From Granulicatella sp. WM01 (GTDB lineage Bacteria; Bacillota; Bacilli; Lactobacillales; Aerococcaceae): 64,000 nucleotides of DNA. Shown piece by piece: positions 9,286-18,111 of this stretch; within the stretch, counting starts at the first letter, position 1; every line of letters starts with the position of its first letter. A program made the position numbers and the translations under genes. The stretch spans positions 1 to 64,000 of the forward strand of contig NZ_SPPB01000001.1 of NCBI RefSeq assembly GCF_004570605.1, given 5' to 3'. The notes beneath the pieces were generated by a model that was not told where the DNA came from, did not search any database, and worked only from the letters and a program-made list of their open reading frames with translations.

Positions 9286-10504
9286 TTGGTGTATAAAAAA
9301 ACTATCCGAAATTGCTCATATCAATCCCAAAGAAAGTATTGGTAAAGGAATCATGGCAAAAAAAGTACCAATGGATAAATTGCAACCGTTTTGTAGGGAT
9401 ATTCCAGAATTCATTTTGGAAGAGTATAAGGGTGGAGCTAAATTTAGAAATGGTGACACGATAATGGCAAGAATAACACCTTGTTTGGAGAATGGAAAAA
9501 TTTCAAAGGTTTCTATTTTGGATGATGATGAAGTTGGTTTTGGATCAACTGAATACATTGTTTTTCGTGCTATTGAAGGTGTTAGTGATGCTGATTTTCT
9601 GTATTATTTGATTTGTAGCCCATTGGTTCGTAATCCAGCAATTAAATCTATGGTGGGATCATCGGATCGCCAAAGAGTACAAACTGATGTAGTTGTTAAT
9701 TTGGATATAGAGTTGCCTAATATCAAAGAGCAAAGGAAAATAGGAAGTATACTAAGGGCTCTTGATGACAAAATAGCGTTGAATAATGCGATAAACAATA
9801 ATTTAGAGCAGCAAGCTCAGGCAATATTCAAAGAATGGTTTATTGACAATCCCGAAAACAATAAATGGTCAACAGGAACATTCTCTGAACTTATTAACTC
9901 AACCTTAAATGGTGATTGGGGAAAAGAAACACCGACAGGCAATAACATTGAAAAGGTTTACTGTATTAGAGGTGCAGATATTCCCGAAGTTAAAGCAGGC
10001 AATAAAGGCAAAATGCCCACAAGATATATTCTTCCTAAAAACTTTGTCACAAAGCAACTTACAGCCGGGGACATTGTTGTTGAAATTTCAGGAGGTAGTC
10101 CTACTCAATCAACCGGAAGATGCACAGCCATAACTCAATCATTACTTGACCGTTATGATAGCGGTATGGTTTGCACAAATTTCTGTAAGGCAATAAAGCC
10201 TAAAGAAGGATACAGTCTGTTTATCTACTATTATTGGCAATACCTGTATAGCAAAGGTGTCTTTTTCTCTTATGAAAATGGCACAACGGGAATTAAAAAC
10301 CTTGACTTTTCAGGCTTTATTGAAACAGAAACTATTTTAATTCCACCAGCAGATCAAGTTATAGCATTTGACAATTATTGTAAATCCATTTTTAATCAAG
10401 TCTTTGCTAATGGTAAACAAAACGAACATCTTGCTGTGCTTCGAGATACCCTTTTGCCCAAACTTATGTCCGGCGAGCTTGATGTACCAGACACGGACCT
10501 CTAA
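9275..10504 (+). CDS. hsdS: type I specificity subunit HsdS (expressed copy)
   Basis: A 409-residue specificity subunit with two target-recognition domains. I chose ATG 9275 because GGGGGAG lies 8 bp upstream and it overlaps the hsdM stop; an in-frame ATG at 9218 is too far inside hsdM. The first half ends in the conserved central region (NNAINNNLEQQAQAIFKEWF, ~170-190). The second half ends with LLPKLMSGELDVPDTDL. DNA encoding INNNL (9791-9805) and sequence just after the stop (10510-10523) are inverted copies of the same repeat, so the whole C-terminal half is bounded by recombination sites. The closing sequence is also repeated, inverted, at 12166-12230. Confidence 0.93.
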   Translation: MKCNWCIKKLSEIAHINPKESIGKGIMAKKVPMDKLQPFCRDIPEFILEEYKGGAKFRNGDTIMARITPCLENGKISKVSILDDDEVGFGSTEYIVFRAIEGVSDADFLYYLICSPLVRNPAIKSMVGSSDRQRVQTDVVVNLDIELPNIKEQRKIGSILRALDDKIALNNAINNNLEQQAQAIFKEWFIDNPENNKWSTGTFSELINSTLNGDWGKETPTGNNIEKVYCIRGADIPEVKAGNKGKMPTRYILPKNFVTKQLTAGDIVVEISGGSPTQSTGRCTAITQSLLDRYDSGMVCTNFCKAIKPKEGYSLFIYYYWQYLYSKGVFFSYENGTTGIKNLDFSGFIETETILIPPADQVIAFDNYCKSIFNQVFANGKQNEHLAVLRDTLLPKLMSGELDVPDTDL

Positions 10505-10523
10505 GCCGCTAAATTATTGTTTA
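9791..10523. repeat. hsdS cassette A bounded by inverted 14-15 bp repeats
   Basis: ATAAACAATAATTTA at 9791-9805 and its reverse complement TAAATTATTGTTTA at 10510-10523 flank the C-terminal half of hsdS. If this segment were inverted, the N-terminal half would read INNNLAA-stop, exactly the ending seen in the truncated hsdS at 11621-12169. That agreement strongly suggests real inversion endpoints. Confidence 0.75.
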
Positions 10524-10622
10524 GCATATAATATATCCATAACTTCTGTGGGTGGCAGAAGTTAATATCAGGGGACTTCCGCCCCATAGTCGTTCTCTAA
10601 AAATAAATAAGGAGGATTGACT

Positions 10623-11606
10623 GTGAAACAAGATTTAATCAAAGATGTTGTCCAAGGAATGTTACCATACTTGAACAACGCACAAAATGAGAAGTTACGA
10701 GAAGTTTTGCAATATACCCTTGCAAATTATGATGTAACAGAAAACAAGCAACAAGAGAAAATTTCGGAGCAGAACTTTATAGAATTGTTCTTATCGGCAA
10801 AACGTATAGAAGGGTGTTCCGAGAAATCCCTCAAATACTACAAATCTACTATTGAAGCTATGCTTGATGAACTCAAAAAAGATGTCAAACGCATAGTTAC
10901 AGATGATATAAGAGGATATCTGACAGAGTATCAAGAAAAGAAAAAGTCAAGTAAAGTTACAATAGACAATATACGCCGTATTCTTTCAAGTTTCTTCTCG
11001 TGGTTGGAAGATGAGGACTATATACTGAAAAGTCCGGTACGACGTATACACAAAGTTAAAACTGGCACAAATATAAAGGAAACCTATTCTGATGAAGCGT
11101 TGGAGCTTATGAGGGATAACTGCACAGAACTGAGAGATTTGGCAATTATAGATATGCTCGCTTCTACCGGTATGCGTGTAGGAGAAATGGTGCTGCTTAA
11201 TCGTAATGATATTGATTTCAATGAGAGAGAATGTATTGTTTTCGGTAAGGGCAGTAAAGAACGGGTTGTTTACTTTGATGCAAGAACAAAGATACATTTG
11301 CAGAATTACTTGAAAAGCAGAACAGATGATAATCCGGCACTGTTCGTATCCTTGAAATTACCTCACAAAAGATTGAAAATCGGCGGGGTTGAAGTGAGAT
11401 TAAGGGAATACGGAAAGAAATTAGGTTTGCAAAAGGTACACCCACATAAATTCAGGCGTACGCTTGCAACTATGGCAATAGATAAAGGAATGCCTATTGA
11501 GCAATTGCAACAGCTCTTGGGGCATAGGAAAATAGATACGACCTTGCAGTACGCAATGGTCAAACAGAGTAATGTTAAGATTGCTCATCGAAAATATATT
11601 GGATAG
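10623..11606 (+). CDS. tyrosine recombinase of the hsdS inverton
   Basis: A 327-residue XerC/D-like tyrosine recombinase. GTG 10623 is chosen because GGAGG (10611-10615) is 7 bp upstream; TTG 10617 is possible. A core-binding domain at ~50-140 is followed by the catalytic domain with the first Arg in ASTGMRVGE (~178-186), HKFRRTLA (~274), LGHRKIDTTLQY (~297-308, with the Tyr nucleophile). It lies between hsdS gene copies. This is the arrangement of recombinases that shuffle hsdS target-recognition domains, for example in phase-variable type I systems of streptococci. Its substrate is very likely the repeats at 9791, 10510, 12146 and 12868. Confidence 0.88.
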   Translation: MKQDLIKDVVQGMLPYLNNAQNEKLREVLQYTLANYDVTENKQQEKISEQNFIELFLSAKRIEGCSEKSLKYYKSTIEAMLDELKKDVKRIVTDDIRGYLTEYQEKKKSSKVTIDNIRRILSSFFSWLEDEDYILKSPVRRIHKVKTGTNIKETYSDEALELMRDNCTELRDLAIIDMLASTGMRVGEMVLLNRNDIDFNERECIVFGKGSKERVVYFDARTKIHLQNYLKSRTDDNPALFVSLKLPHKRLKIGGVEVRLREYGKKLGLQKVHPHKFRRTLATMAIDKGMPIEQLQQLLGHRKIDTTLQYAMVKQSNVKIAHRKYIG

Positions 11607-11620
11607 AAAGGAGAACGGAT

Positions 11621-12169
11621 ATGGCTGTATGGGAGACAATTAGACTTGATAAGATAGTTTCAACAAATCAAAGCACTTATTCTCCAAAAGAAGATTGGCA
11701 ATTTGTAAACTATTTAGATACTGGAAATATTACGATGAATCGAGTTGATGAAATACAGTATATAAACACTTCAACGGACAAGTTGCCGAGCAGAGCAAGA
11801 AGAAAAGTAAAATTGAATAGTATCATTTACTCAACTGTAAGACCTAATCAGTTGCACTATGGAATTATTAAAGAACAGCCTGACAATTTTTTAGTATCAA
11901 CAGGATTTGCGGTAATTGATGTCGATTTTGAGAAAGCAGTTCCAGATTACATTTATTATGTTTTGACGCAAAAGAAAGTTACAGAACATCTACAAGCGAT
12001 TGCAGAACAGAGCGTGTCAGCTTATCCTTCTATTAAGCCTTCAGATATTGAAAATTTAGAGCTTCTTCTTCCTGATAGAAAAACACAGGAAAAGATTGTA
12101 GCTATTCTTAGTTCAATGGATAAGAAAATAAAACAAAATAATGAAATAAACAATAATTTAGCGGCTTAA
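11621..12169 (+). CDS. HsdS N-terminal half (silent, awaiting a C-terminal cassette)
   Basis: A 182-residue protein with only one target-recognition domain (AVWETIRLDKIVS... to LLLPDRKTQEKIVAILSSM) and the start of the central helix, ending INNNLAA at 12169. The stop arises because the DNA after repeat 12146-12160 continues into a cassette lying in the opposite direction. It begins 15 bp after the recombinase with a good AAAGGAG site. Inversion of 12146-12882 would fuse it to a C-terminal half, giving a full-size second HsdS. In the current orientation it might still act as a half-subunit dimer. Confidence 0.85.
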   Translation: MAVWETIRLDKIVSTNQSTYSPKEDWQFVNYLDTGNITMNRVDEIQYINTSTDKLPSRARRKVKLNSIIYSTVRPNQLHYGIIKEQPDNFLVSTGFAVIDVDFEKAVPDYIYYVLTQKKVTEHLQAIAEQSVSAYPSIKPSDIENLELLLPDRKTQEKIVAILSSMDKKIKQNNEINNNLAA

Positions 12170-12882
12170 AGGTTCGTGTCTGGTACATCAAGCTCGCCGG
12201 ACATCAGCTTAGGCAATAAGGACTCTCTCAATTCTTCAAGATATGTATTTTCGGAGATGTTAGATGAAATTTGTTTATATAATGCAGTTACAACCTCATC
12301 TAACGGTTTCAATGTTGAAAAGTCACTTGGTAGGAACAGCTTGTATTCAGGCAAAGCCTTTTTACTTAAATGTAGAACTGTTGTACCATTTACGTATCCC
12401 AAACAATGAGACTTGAATTTCTTGTCTTGAAGAATTGTGGCAATGAGGAATCTGGAAACACTGTCCTTTTTAGGAAGAACTTTTACCAAATCCATAGAGA
12501 AAATAATATCATCATACCCTGATTTGCTCATTATTAGTTCTGCATTACCGATAACTTCGGCATTTTGAGTTAAGTCTGTATGAGCAACTAAAGTATCAAA
12601 CAATTCAGCGTGTTGAGATTCTTTTAATTTTGACGATGGAATAATTTCTTTATAACCATCCAACTTGAATCCGCCTTTACGGTCAAAGTTCTTTATTGTT
12701 GCCATAGCTATTGAGGAATCGGTAAGTTCAGTTCCTTTGTATGAGTATCCACTAATGAACTCAGCTATGTCTGACAAAGGTGTTTCTACCCAATCGGAAG
12801 GCATAACACCATCAAAAGGTTTATAATCAGAAAGCCAAGCGGTGCATATTGTTTTGATTTGTTCAAATAAATTATTGTTTAT
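12146..12882. repeat. hsdS cassette B bounded by perfect 15-bp inverted repeats
   Basis: ATAAACAATAATTTA at 12146-12160 is perfectly inverted at 12868-12882. The enclosed DNA encodes, on the reverse strand, a C-terminal HsdS half including INNNL read through the repeat at 12868-12882. The inner part 12166-12230 is near-identical, inverted, to 10440-10504. The segment is currently in the OFF orientation relative to the half gene at 11621. Confidence 0.78.
12166..12804 (-). CDS. HsdS C-terminal half in reversed orientation
   Basis: The reverse frame encodes a single target-recognition domain (MPSDWVETPLSDIAEF onward) plus the tail LLPKLMSGELDVPDTNL, matching the end of the expressed HsdS. The frame is open beyond the ATG up to 12882, where it reads INNNLFEQIKTICTAWLSD, the HsdS central region. 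It is therefore a stored cassette, not a free-standing gene. Its TRD differs from the C-terminal TRD of the expressed copy, so inversion or exchange would change DNA specificity. No promoter or ribosome-binding site is evident for independent expression. Confidence 0.85.
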   Translation of the reverse strand: MPSDWVETPLSDIAEFISGYSYKGTELTDSSIAMATIKNFDRKGGFKLDGYKEIIPSSKLKESQHAELFDTLVAHTDLTQNAEVIGNAELIMSKSGYDDIIFSMDLVKVLPKKDSVSRFLIATILQDKKFKSHCLGYVNGTTVLHLSKKALPEYKLFLPSDFSTLKPLDEVVTALYKQISSNISENTYLEELRESLLPKLMSGELDVPDTNL

Positions 12883-12903
12883 ATTACAGAAGGAGTCGTA
12901 AAT

Positions 12904-14196
12904 ATGGAAGAAATAATATTTAATAAAGATGAAATGGAAAATTATGGAATAGAGATAACTTCTGTAAGCTCTTTCATTGATGAAGTAAATAGGTTAAAAG
13001 ATGCTTTGTATGGGAGCAATGAGGAATTATTTTTCAGAGGGCAAAAAACTGATTTCTGGGATGTTATTCCAAGCATTTTTAGAGGTGATTTTTTAAGTGT
13101 AGAACATACATTAATGCAGGTTCCTCTATTAAAAGCACCTTATGAATTTATTTCTATAAATAATGATTTTGAAATTATGACAAAATACCAACATTATGGA
13201 ATGTGCACAAGATTGTTAGATTTAACTACGAATCCGTTAGTGGCTCTATACTTTGCTTGTGAAGAATATGGTGATGTCTGTTATAAGGGAATTGAAAATG
13301 AAGAAGACACTAAAAGACAAGAAGCGAACGGTGTAATATTTTTTAATAAAAAATACTCTGTATCTACAAATGAGATAAATATAAAAGTTATATCCTCTTT
13401 ATCTCAGATAGATTTATCAAATGATAATACCCTTGAATCCATATTGAGAAAACTTACAGAACGGCAAGCTATCTCACAAGAGTTAGAAGAAAGATGGAAA
13501 TCAAGAGAACATTTCGAAGAATTTATAAATATTATTCAGAATAATTATATTGTTATACCTCCATACAATAATGAAAGATTATCAAGGCAATGCGGAATGT
13601 TTTTATTGGCAGGATGCTTTAATTTTGTTTATACCGAGTCAATCAGTGAGTCCAGTATAGAAAAAGGATATAAAGATTTACGAGATGAATTTGATAGAAA
13701 GTTTTTCTATATTCCTGGAGAGAAGAAGAAAGAAATATTAGAAGAATTAGATACTTATAATATAAATGAGGCAACTTTATTTCCTGAATTAGAGCATCAA
13801 TTGAGCTATATAAAAAATAAAAAGAATGTTAAAACAAAGGCTTCATCAGAATTTATAAAATTTGATTCTAATGATATAAACCAACAAATAATAAAAACAG
13901 ATATTGAAATAAGTGGAAACATAATAAAAGATGAGAGTTTCAAAGATACTGTCATTAAAGATTTAAGCGAAAAATATCATTTCGATATACAAGAAATATG
14001 GGAATTAGTGGAAGAATGGGTTTCAATAGTTGATTGGAATAGACAAGAGTCTATATTAAGTAGATTTAGGGTGAGCGTTCAAAAAGTCTTACTGAAAAAT
14101 GAATTTGATAAAGAACATGCAAAGAATGAATCTGAGTATATTAGTGATAAAATTATAAAGATAGCAACTGAATTATCGAAGAGGAGTGAAGAATAG
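12904..14196 (+). CDS. FRG-domain protein in type I RM operon
   Basis: A 430-residue protein with an N-terminal FRG domain (about residues 35-120): LFFRGQKTDFW, IPSIFRGDF, and the YQHYGMCTRLLDLTTNPLVA block with ALYFACEEYG. FRG domains are widespread, frequently linked to defense islands and phage-related loci, with unclear biochemistry. The C-terminal ~150 residues are charged and helical, and I do not recognise them. A GGAGTCG site precedes ATG 12904. Its stop overlaps the hsdR start (TAGTG at 14194-14198), so it is co-expressed with restriction. It may be an accessory defense factor or a regulator of restriction. Confidence 0.8.
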   Translation: MEEIIFNKDEMENYGIEITSVSSFIDEVNRLKDALYGSNEELFFRGQKTDFWDVIPSIFRGDFLSVEHTLMQVPLLKAPYEFISINNDFEIMTKYQHYGMCTRLLDLTTNPLVALYFACEEYGDVCYKGIENEEDTKRQEANGVIFFNKKYSVSTNEINIKVISSLSQIDLSNDNTLESILRKLTERQAISQELEERWKSREHFEEFINIIQNNYIVIPPYNNERLSRQCGMFLLAGCFNFVYTESISESSIEKGYKDLRDEFDRKFFYIPGEKKKEILEELDTYNINEATLFPELEHQLSYIKNKKNVKTKASSEFIKFDSNDINQQIIKTDIEISGNIIKDESFKDTVIKDLSEKYHFDIQEIWELVEEWVSIVDWNRQESILSRFRVSVQKVLLKNEFDKEHAKNESEYISDKIIKIATELSKRSEE

Positions 14197-17100
14197 TGTC
14201 GGAATTTTTTATAGAAGCAGATTATGAAAACTCAATAATTGAATTATTTCAGACTGATTTAGGATACGAGTATGTATACGGTCCGGATATTGAAAGAGAC
14301 TTTTATAGCCCATTATATGAAGACATTCTGATTGAATCTCTATATCGTTTGAATAGAGGAGTACCGGATGATGCTATTCAAGAAGCACTATATAAACTCA
14401 AAAATTTTGAAAATGGGGAGCTTGTGCAGAAAAACGCTATATTTATGGACTATCTGCAAAGTGGTATTTCTGTCAGATATTTTGTTGATGGTGAAGAGCG
14501 TTCTTCTATCATCTATCTTGTTGACTACAAAAATCCCGAAAACAACTCCTTTGTTGTTGCTAATCAATGGACATTTATTGAAAATAGTAATAAACGTCCT
14601 GATATAATTTTGTTCTTAAATGGTTTACCAGTTGTATTAGTGGAACTAAAGGCTCCTTCTCGTGAAGAAACTGATGCTTCAGAAGCTTACAGGCAGCTCC
14701 GTAACTATATGCAGGAAATTCCGTCCATGTTTATTTATAATGCTATTTGCGTTATGAGCGATCAATTGACATCTAAAGCTGGTACTATCACTTCCGGTGA
14801 AGACCGTTTTATGGAGTGGAAAACAAAGGATGGGAATTACGAAAATACACAGTATGCTCAGTTTGACACTTTCTTTGAGGGAATGTTTCAAAAAGAAAGA
14901 CTGCTTGATATTATCAAGAACTTTATTTGCTTTTCAAATGAGGGGATTGATACCTTTAAAATTCTTGCCGGGTATCATCAGTATTTTGCGGTAAGAAAAG
15001 CGATTGAATCTACAAAGCACGCCACTATTACTGACGGTAAAGGAGGTGTTTTCTGGCATACACAAGGAAGTGGTAAATCGCTTTCGATGGTGTTCTATGC
15101 TCATTTATTGCAGGAAGCATTGAATAGCCCTACTATCGTTGTACTTACAGATAGAAACGACCTTGACGACCAACTTTACGGACAGTTTGCAAAGTGTAAA
15201 GACTTTTTAAGGCAAGAGCCTATGCACGCTGAAAGTCGTGAAAACCTGAAAACTTTGCTTACTGGCAGACAAGCAAATGGTATTATCTTTACCACAATGC
15301 AGAAATTTGAGGAGTCCGATGAACCACTGTCCGAACGAAATAATATTGTTGTTATGGCGGACGAAGCACATAGAGGGCAGTATGGACTTGCCGAAAAGAT
15401 AAAGATTACAAAAAATGAAGATGGTGATGAAGTAGCAAAGCGTGTTATCGGCACAGCAAGAATCATTCGTAATACGCTTCCGAATGCCACATATATAGGA
15501 TTTACAGGAACACCTATTTCATCAAAAGATCGTAGCACTCGTGAAGTGTTTGGTGATTATATTGACATCTACGATATGACGCAAGCGGTTGAAGATGGTG
15601 CAACACGTCCGGTTTATTATGAGAGCCGTGTAATTAAGCTAAATCTTGATGAAACTACCTTGAAATTAATTGATGCAGAATATGATTTGATGGCTCTTAA
15701 TGCTGATGAGGAAGTTATCGCAAAGAGTAAGAGAGAGCTGGGTCAGATAGAAGCGGTTCTTGGTAATGATAACACTATAAATTCCCTTGTTTGTGATATT
15801 CTTGATCATTATGAAAATAATAGAGAGAATCTGCTTACAGGTAAGGCTATGATTGTTGCGTATTCTCGCCCTATTGCCATGAAAATTTACAAGCGAATAT
15901 TAGAACTTCGTCCGGATTGGACTGAAAAAGTAGGTGTTGTTATGACCTCCGGCAACAATGATCCAGAAGAATGGAGACAGATTATTGGTAATAAACACCA
16001 TAAGAATGAGATTGCAAAGAAATTCAAAGATAACGACAGTACTATGAAGATTGCGATTGTTGTTGATATGTGGTTAACAGGGTTTGATGTTCCTTCTCTT
16101 GCTACGATGTATGTATACAAGCCTATGTCCGGGCACAATCTCATGCAAGCAATTGCTCGTGTAAACCGTGTATTTCGTGATAAAGAAGGCGGGCTTGTTG
16201 TTGACTATGTTGGAATTGCGACTGCTTTGAAACAGGCGATGAACGACTATACATCTCGTGATAAAAAGAACTATGGTGATACTGATGTCGGAAAGGTTGC
16301 ATATCCGAAATTCTTGGAGAAATTATCAGTTTGCCGTGATAAGTTTCATGGATATGATTATACAAAGTTTATTAATGGTACAGATCTTGAGAGAGCAAAA
16401 ACTATCAGTGGTGCTGTAAATTTTATTATCAGCAGAGAAAAAGTTGATGATAAAGATTCTTTCGTAAAAGAAGCTCTTATGCTTCATCAGGCTCTTTCTC
16501 TTTGTTCTTCTTTGGTTGATGAAGATAGTAGATTTGAAGCAGCATTCTTTGAGGCTGTTCGAGTTCTTGTTCTCAGACTTACCAATACCGGTGTTGGTAA
16601 AAAGATTTCCTTACCGGAAATGAATGCAAGAATAAATGAACTTTTGAAACAGAGTATTAAAAGTGATGGGGTAATAAATTTATTTTCAGATATCAAAGAG
16701 GAGTTTTCTTTGTTTGACCCCAAATTTCTTCAAGATGTTGCAAATATGAAAGAGAAAAATCTTGCAGTTGAACTATTGAAAAAATTAATTGCAGAACAGG
16801 TTTCTGTTTATCGCAGAACAAATATTGTAAAATCTGAAAAGTTCAGCGAGATTATGCAGCGTTCTCTGAATGCTTATCTTAACGGTATGCTTACCAATGA
16901 AGAAATTATAGAAGAAATGTTAAAGTTGGCAAAACAGATTGCAGCAGCACATCAAGAGGGAGACAGATTAGGGTTGACTGCTGATGAACTTGCTTTTTAT
17001 GATGCCTTAACAAAACCACAGGCAATCAAGGACTTTTATGAAAACGACGAGCTGATTGCAATAACAAAAGAATTAGCCGATACTCTACGTAAGAATAAGA

Positions 17101-17342
17101 CTATTGATTGGCAGAAGCGTGAATCAGCGAGAGCTAAAATGCGTATGCTGATAAAGAAACTTTTGAAAAAACATAAATATCCGCCTGAAGGAATGGATGA
17201 TGCCGTTCAGACTGTTATGACACAGTGCGAACTTTGGACAGATAATTTCAACTTTGAAGAAGATTACAAGGTTTATTTTAATACTAATTTTACAAATGAA
17301 AATCTATCTTTGGTTGCAGAAGAAAAGGGCAAATATAATTAA
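14196..17342 (+). CDS. hsdR: type I restriction enzyme subunit HsdR
   Basis: A 1048-residue motor and nuclease subunit. The N-terminal PD-(D/E)XK nuclease is visible (RPDIILFLNGL then VVLVELKAPS, ~130-155). The SF2 translocase follows: Walker A TQGSGKSLS (~288), DEAH-type box MADEAHR (~387), SAT-like FTGTPI (~435), and motif VI ARVNRVFRD (~652). The C-terminal third is helical and would contact HsdM. The GTG start overlaps the FRG stop. Length is normal and no frame damage is seen, so the whole R-M-S complex appears functional. Confidence 0.95.
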   Translation: MSEFFIEADYENSIIELFQTDLGYEYVYGPDIERDFYSPLYEDILIESLYRLNRGVPDDAIQEALYKLKNFENGELVQKNAIFMDYLQSGISVRYFVDGEERSSIIYLVDYKNPENNSFVVANQWTFIENSNKRPDIILFLNGLPVVLVELKAPSREETDASEAYRQLRNYMQEIPSMFIYNAICVMSDQLTSKAGTITSGEDRFMEWKTKDGNYENTQYAQFDTFFEGMFQKERLLDIIKNFICFSNEGIDTFKILAGYHQYFAVRKAIESTKHATITDGKGGVFWHTQGSGKSLSMVFYAHLLQEALNSPTIVVLTDRNDLDDQLYGQFAKCKDFLRQEPMHAESRENLKTLLTGRQANGIIFTTMQKFEESDEPLSERNNIVVMADEAHRGQYGLAEKIKITKNEDGDEVAKRVIGTARIIRNTLPNATYIGFTGTPISSKDRSTREVFGDYIDIYDMTQAVEDGATRPVYYESRVIKLNLDETTLKLIDAEYDLMALNADEEVIAKSKRELGQIEAVLGNDNTINSLVCDILDHYENNRENLLTGKAMIVAYSRPIAMKIYKRILELRPDWTEKVGVVMTSGNNDPEEWRQIIGNKHHKNEIAKKFKDNDSTMKIAIVVDMWLTGFDVPSLATMYVYKPMSGHNLMQAIARVNRVFRDKEGGLVVDYVGIATALKQAMNDYTSRDKKNYGDTDVGKVAYPKFLEKLSVCRDKFHGYDYTKFINGTDLERAKTISGAVNFIISREKVDDKDSFVKEALMLHQALSLCSSLVDEDSRFEAAFFEAVRVLVLRLTNTGVGKKISLPEMNARINELLKQSIKSDGVINLFSDIKEEFSLFDPKFLQDVANMKEKNLAVELLKKLIAEQVSVYRRTNIVKSEKFSEIMQRSLNAYLNGMLTNEEIIEEMLKLAKQIAAAHQEGDRLGLTADELAFYDALTKPQAIKDFYENDELIAITKELADTLRKNKTIDWQKRESARAKMRMLIKKLLKKHKYPPEGMDDAVQTVMTQCELWTDNFNFEEDYKVYFNTNFTNENLSLVAEEKGKYN

Positions 17343-17387
17343 TTAGTTTTATTCTTTGTAAACCTGTATGGTGAAAGAGGACAAATT

Positions 17388-18065
17388 ATGGCAAAAGGAA
17401 TAATATATTTAATGACTACAGTTGTTTCTGGGCTTATCAAGATTGGCAAGACGGGAAATGAGCAATTTGAAAATAGAATGAGATTTTTAGAAAGCAATGG
17501 ATATGCGAATATTACAGGACTAAAAAGGGAGTTTGCTATAGAAGTAGATGGATATGATGAGAAAGAAAAACTTATTCATGACATCTTTAGCAAAAGTAGA
17601 ATTGTAGGTACTGAACTGTTTGCGTTAGATATAGAGGTGGCAAAATCATTATTATCTTCTTTAGATGGTAAACAAATTTATCCTAAAGATAAAAGTAAAA
17701 AAGAAGTATTCAAAGAATCCACAGAAGAAATAAAACTTAAAACTGAGGTTGGATTTGTTCCAGATGGAGAGTATGTATTAAATCGTAACATAAAAGGTTT
17801 TGGGAAAGTAAATGGGAAAGCCATAGTTAAAGATGGAGTATTCACGGTGTTAAAAGGAAGTTTTTGTGGCAATACCGGAAAAGGTTATATACCGTCTATT
17901 AGAAGAAATGCGAAAATAAAAGATAATATCTTACAAGAAGATATTGTATGTATGAATCCATCAAGTGCCGGTTGGATAGTTATTGGTAAATCTAATAATG
18001 GATGGGTAGAATGGAAAGACTTACAAGGGAACCTTATTGAAAAATATAGAGATAAAGAAGAGTAG
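17388..18065 (+). CDS. GIY-YIG family nuclease with DUF4357-like tail
   Basis: A 225-residue protein. The N-terminal ~90 residues match the T5orf172/GIY-YIG type fold: KGIIYLMTT, then GLIKIGKTGN, a conserved Arg (ENRMRFLE) and a Glu in GTELFAL. The C-terminal ~100 residues (KGFGKVNGKAIVKDGVFTVLKGS then SSAGWIVIGKSNNGWVEWKD) resemble a DUF4357 domain. Such proteins often accompany type I restriction systems and may cleave or sense DNA. Its start is 45 bp after hsdR, consistent with the same transcript. The exact substrate is unknown. Confidence 0.75.
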   Translation: MAKGIIYLMTTVVSGLIKIGKTGNEQFENRMRFLESNGYANITGLKREFAIEVDGYDEKEKLIHDIFSKSRIVGTELFALDIEVAKSLLSSLDGKQIYPKDKSKKEVFKESTEEIKLKTEVGFVPDGEYVLNRNIKGFGKVNGKAIVKDGVFTVLKGSFCGNTGKGYIPSIRRNAKIKDNILQEDIVCMNPSSAGWIVIGKSNNGWVEWKDLQGNLIEKYRDKEE

Positions 18066-18111
18066 TCGATATATAAGCTATCTATTATGGAAAATAACGA
18101 GAGGTATGTGT

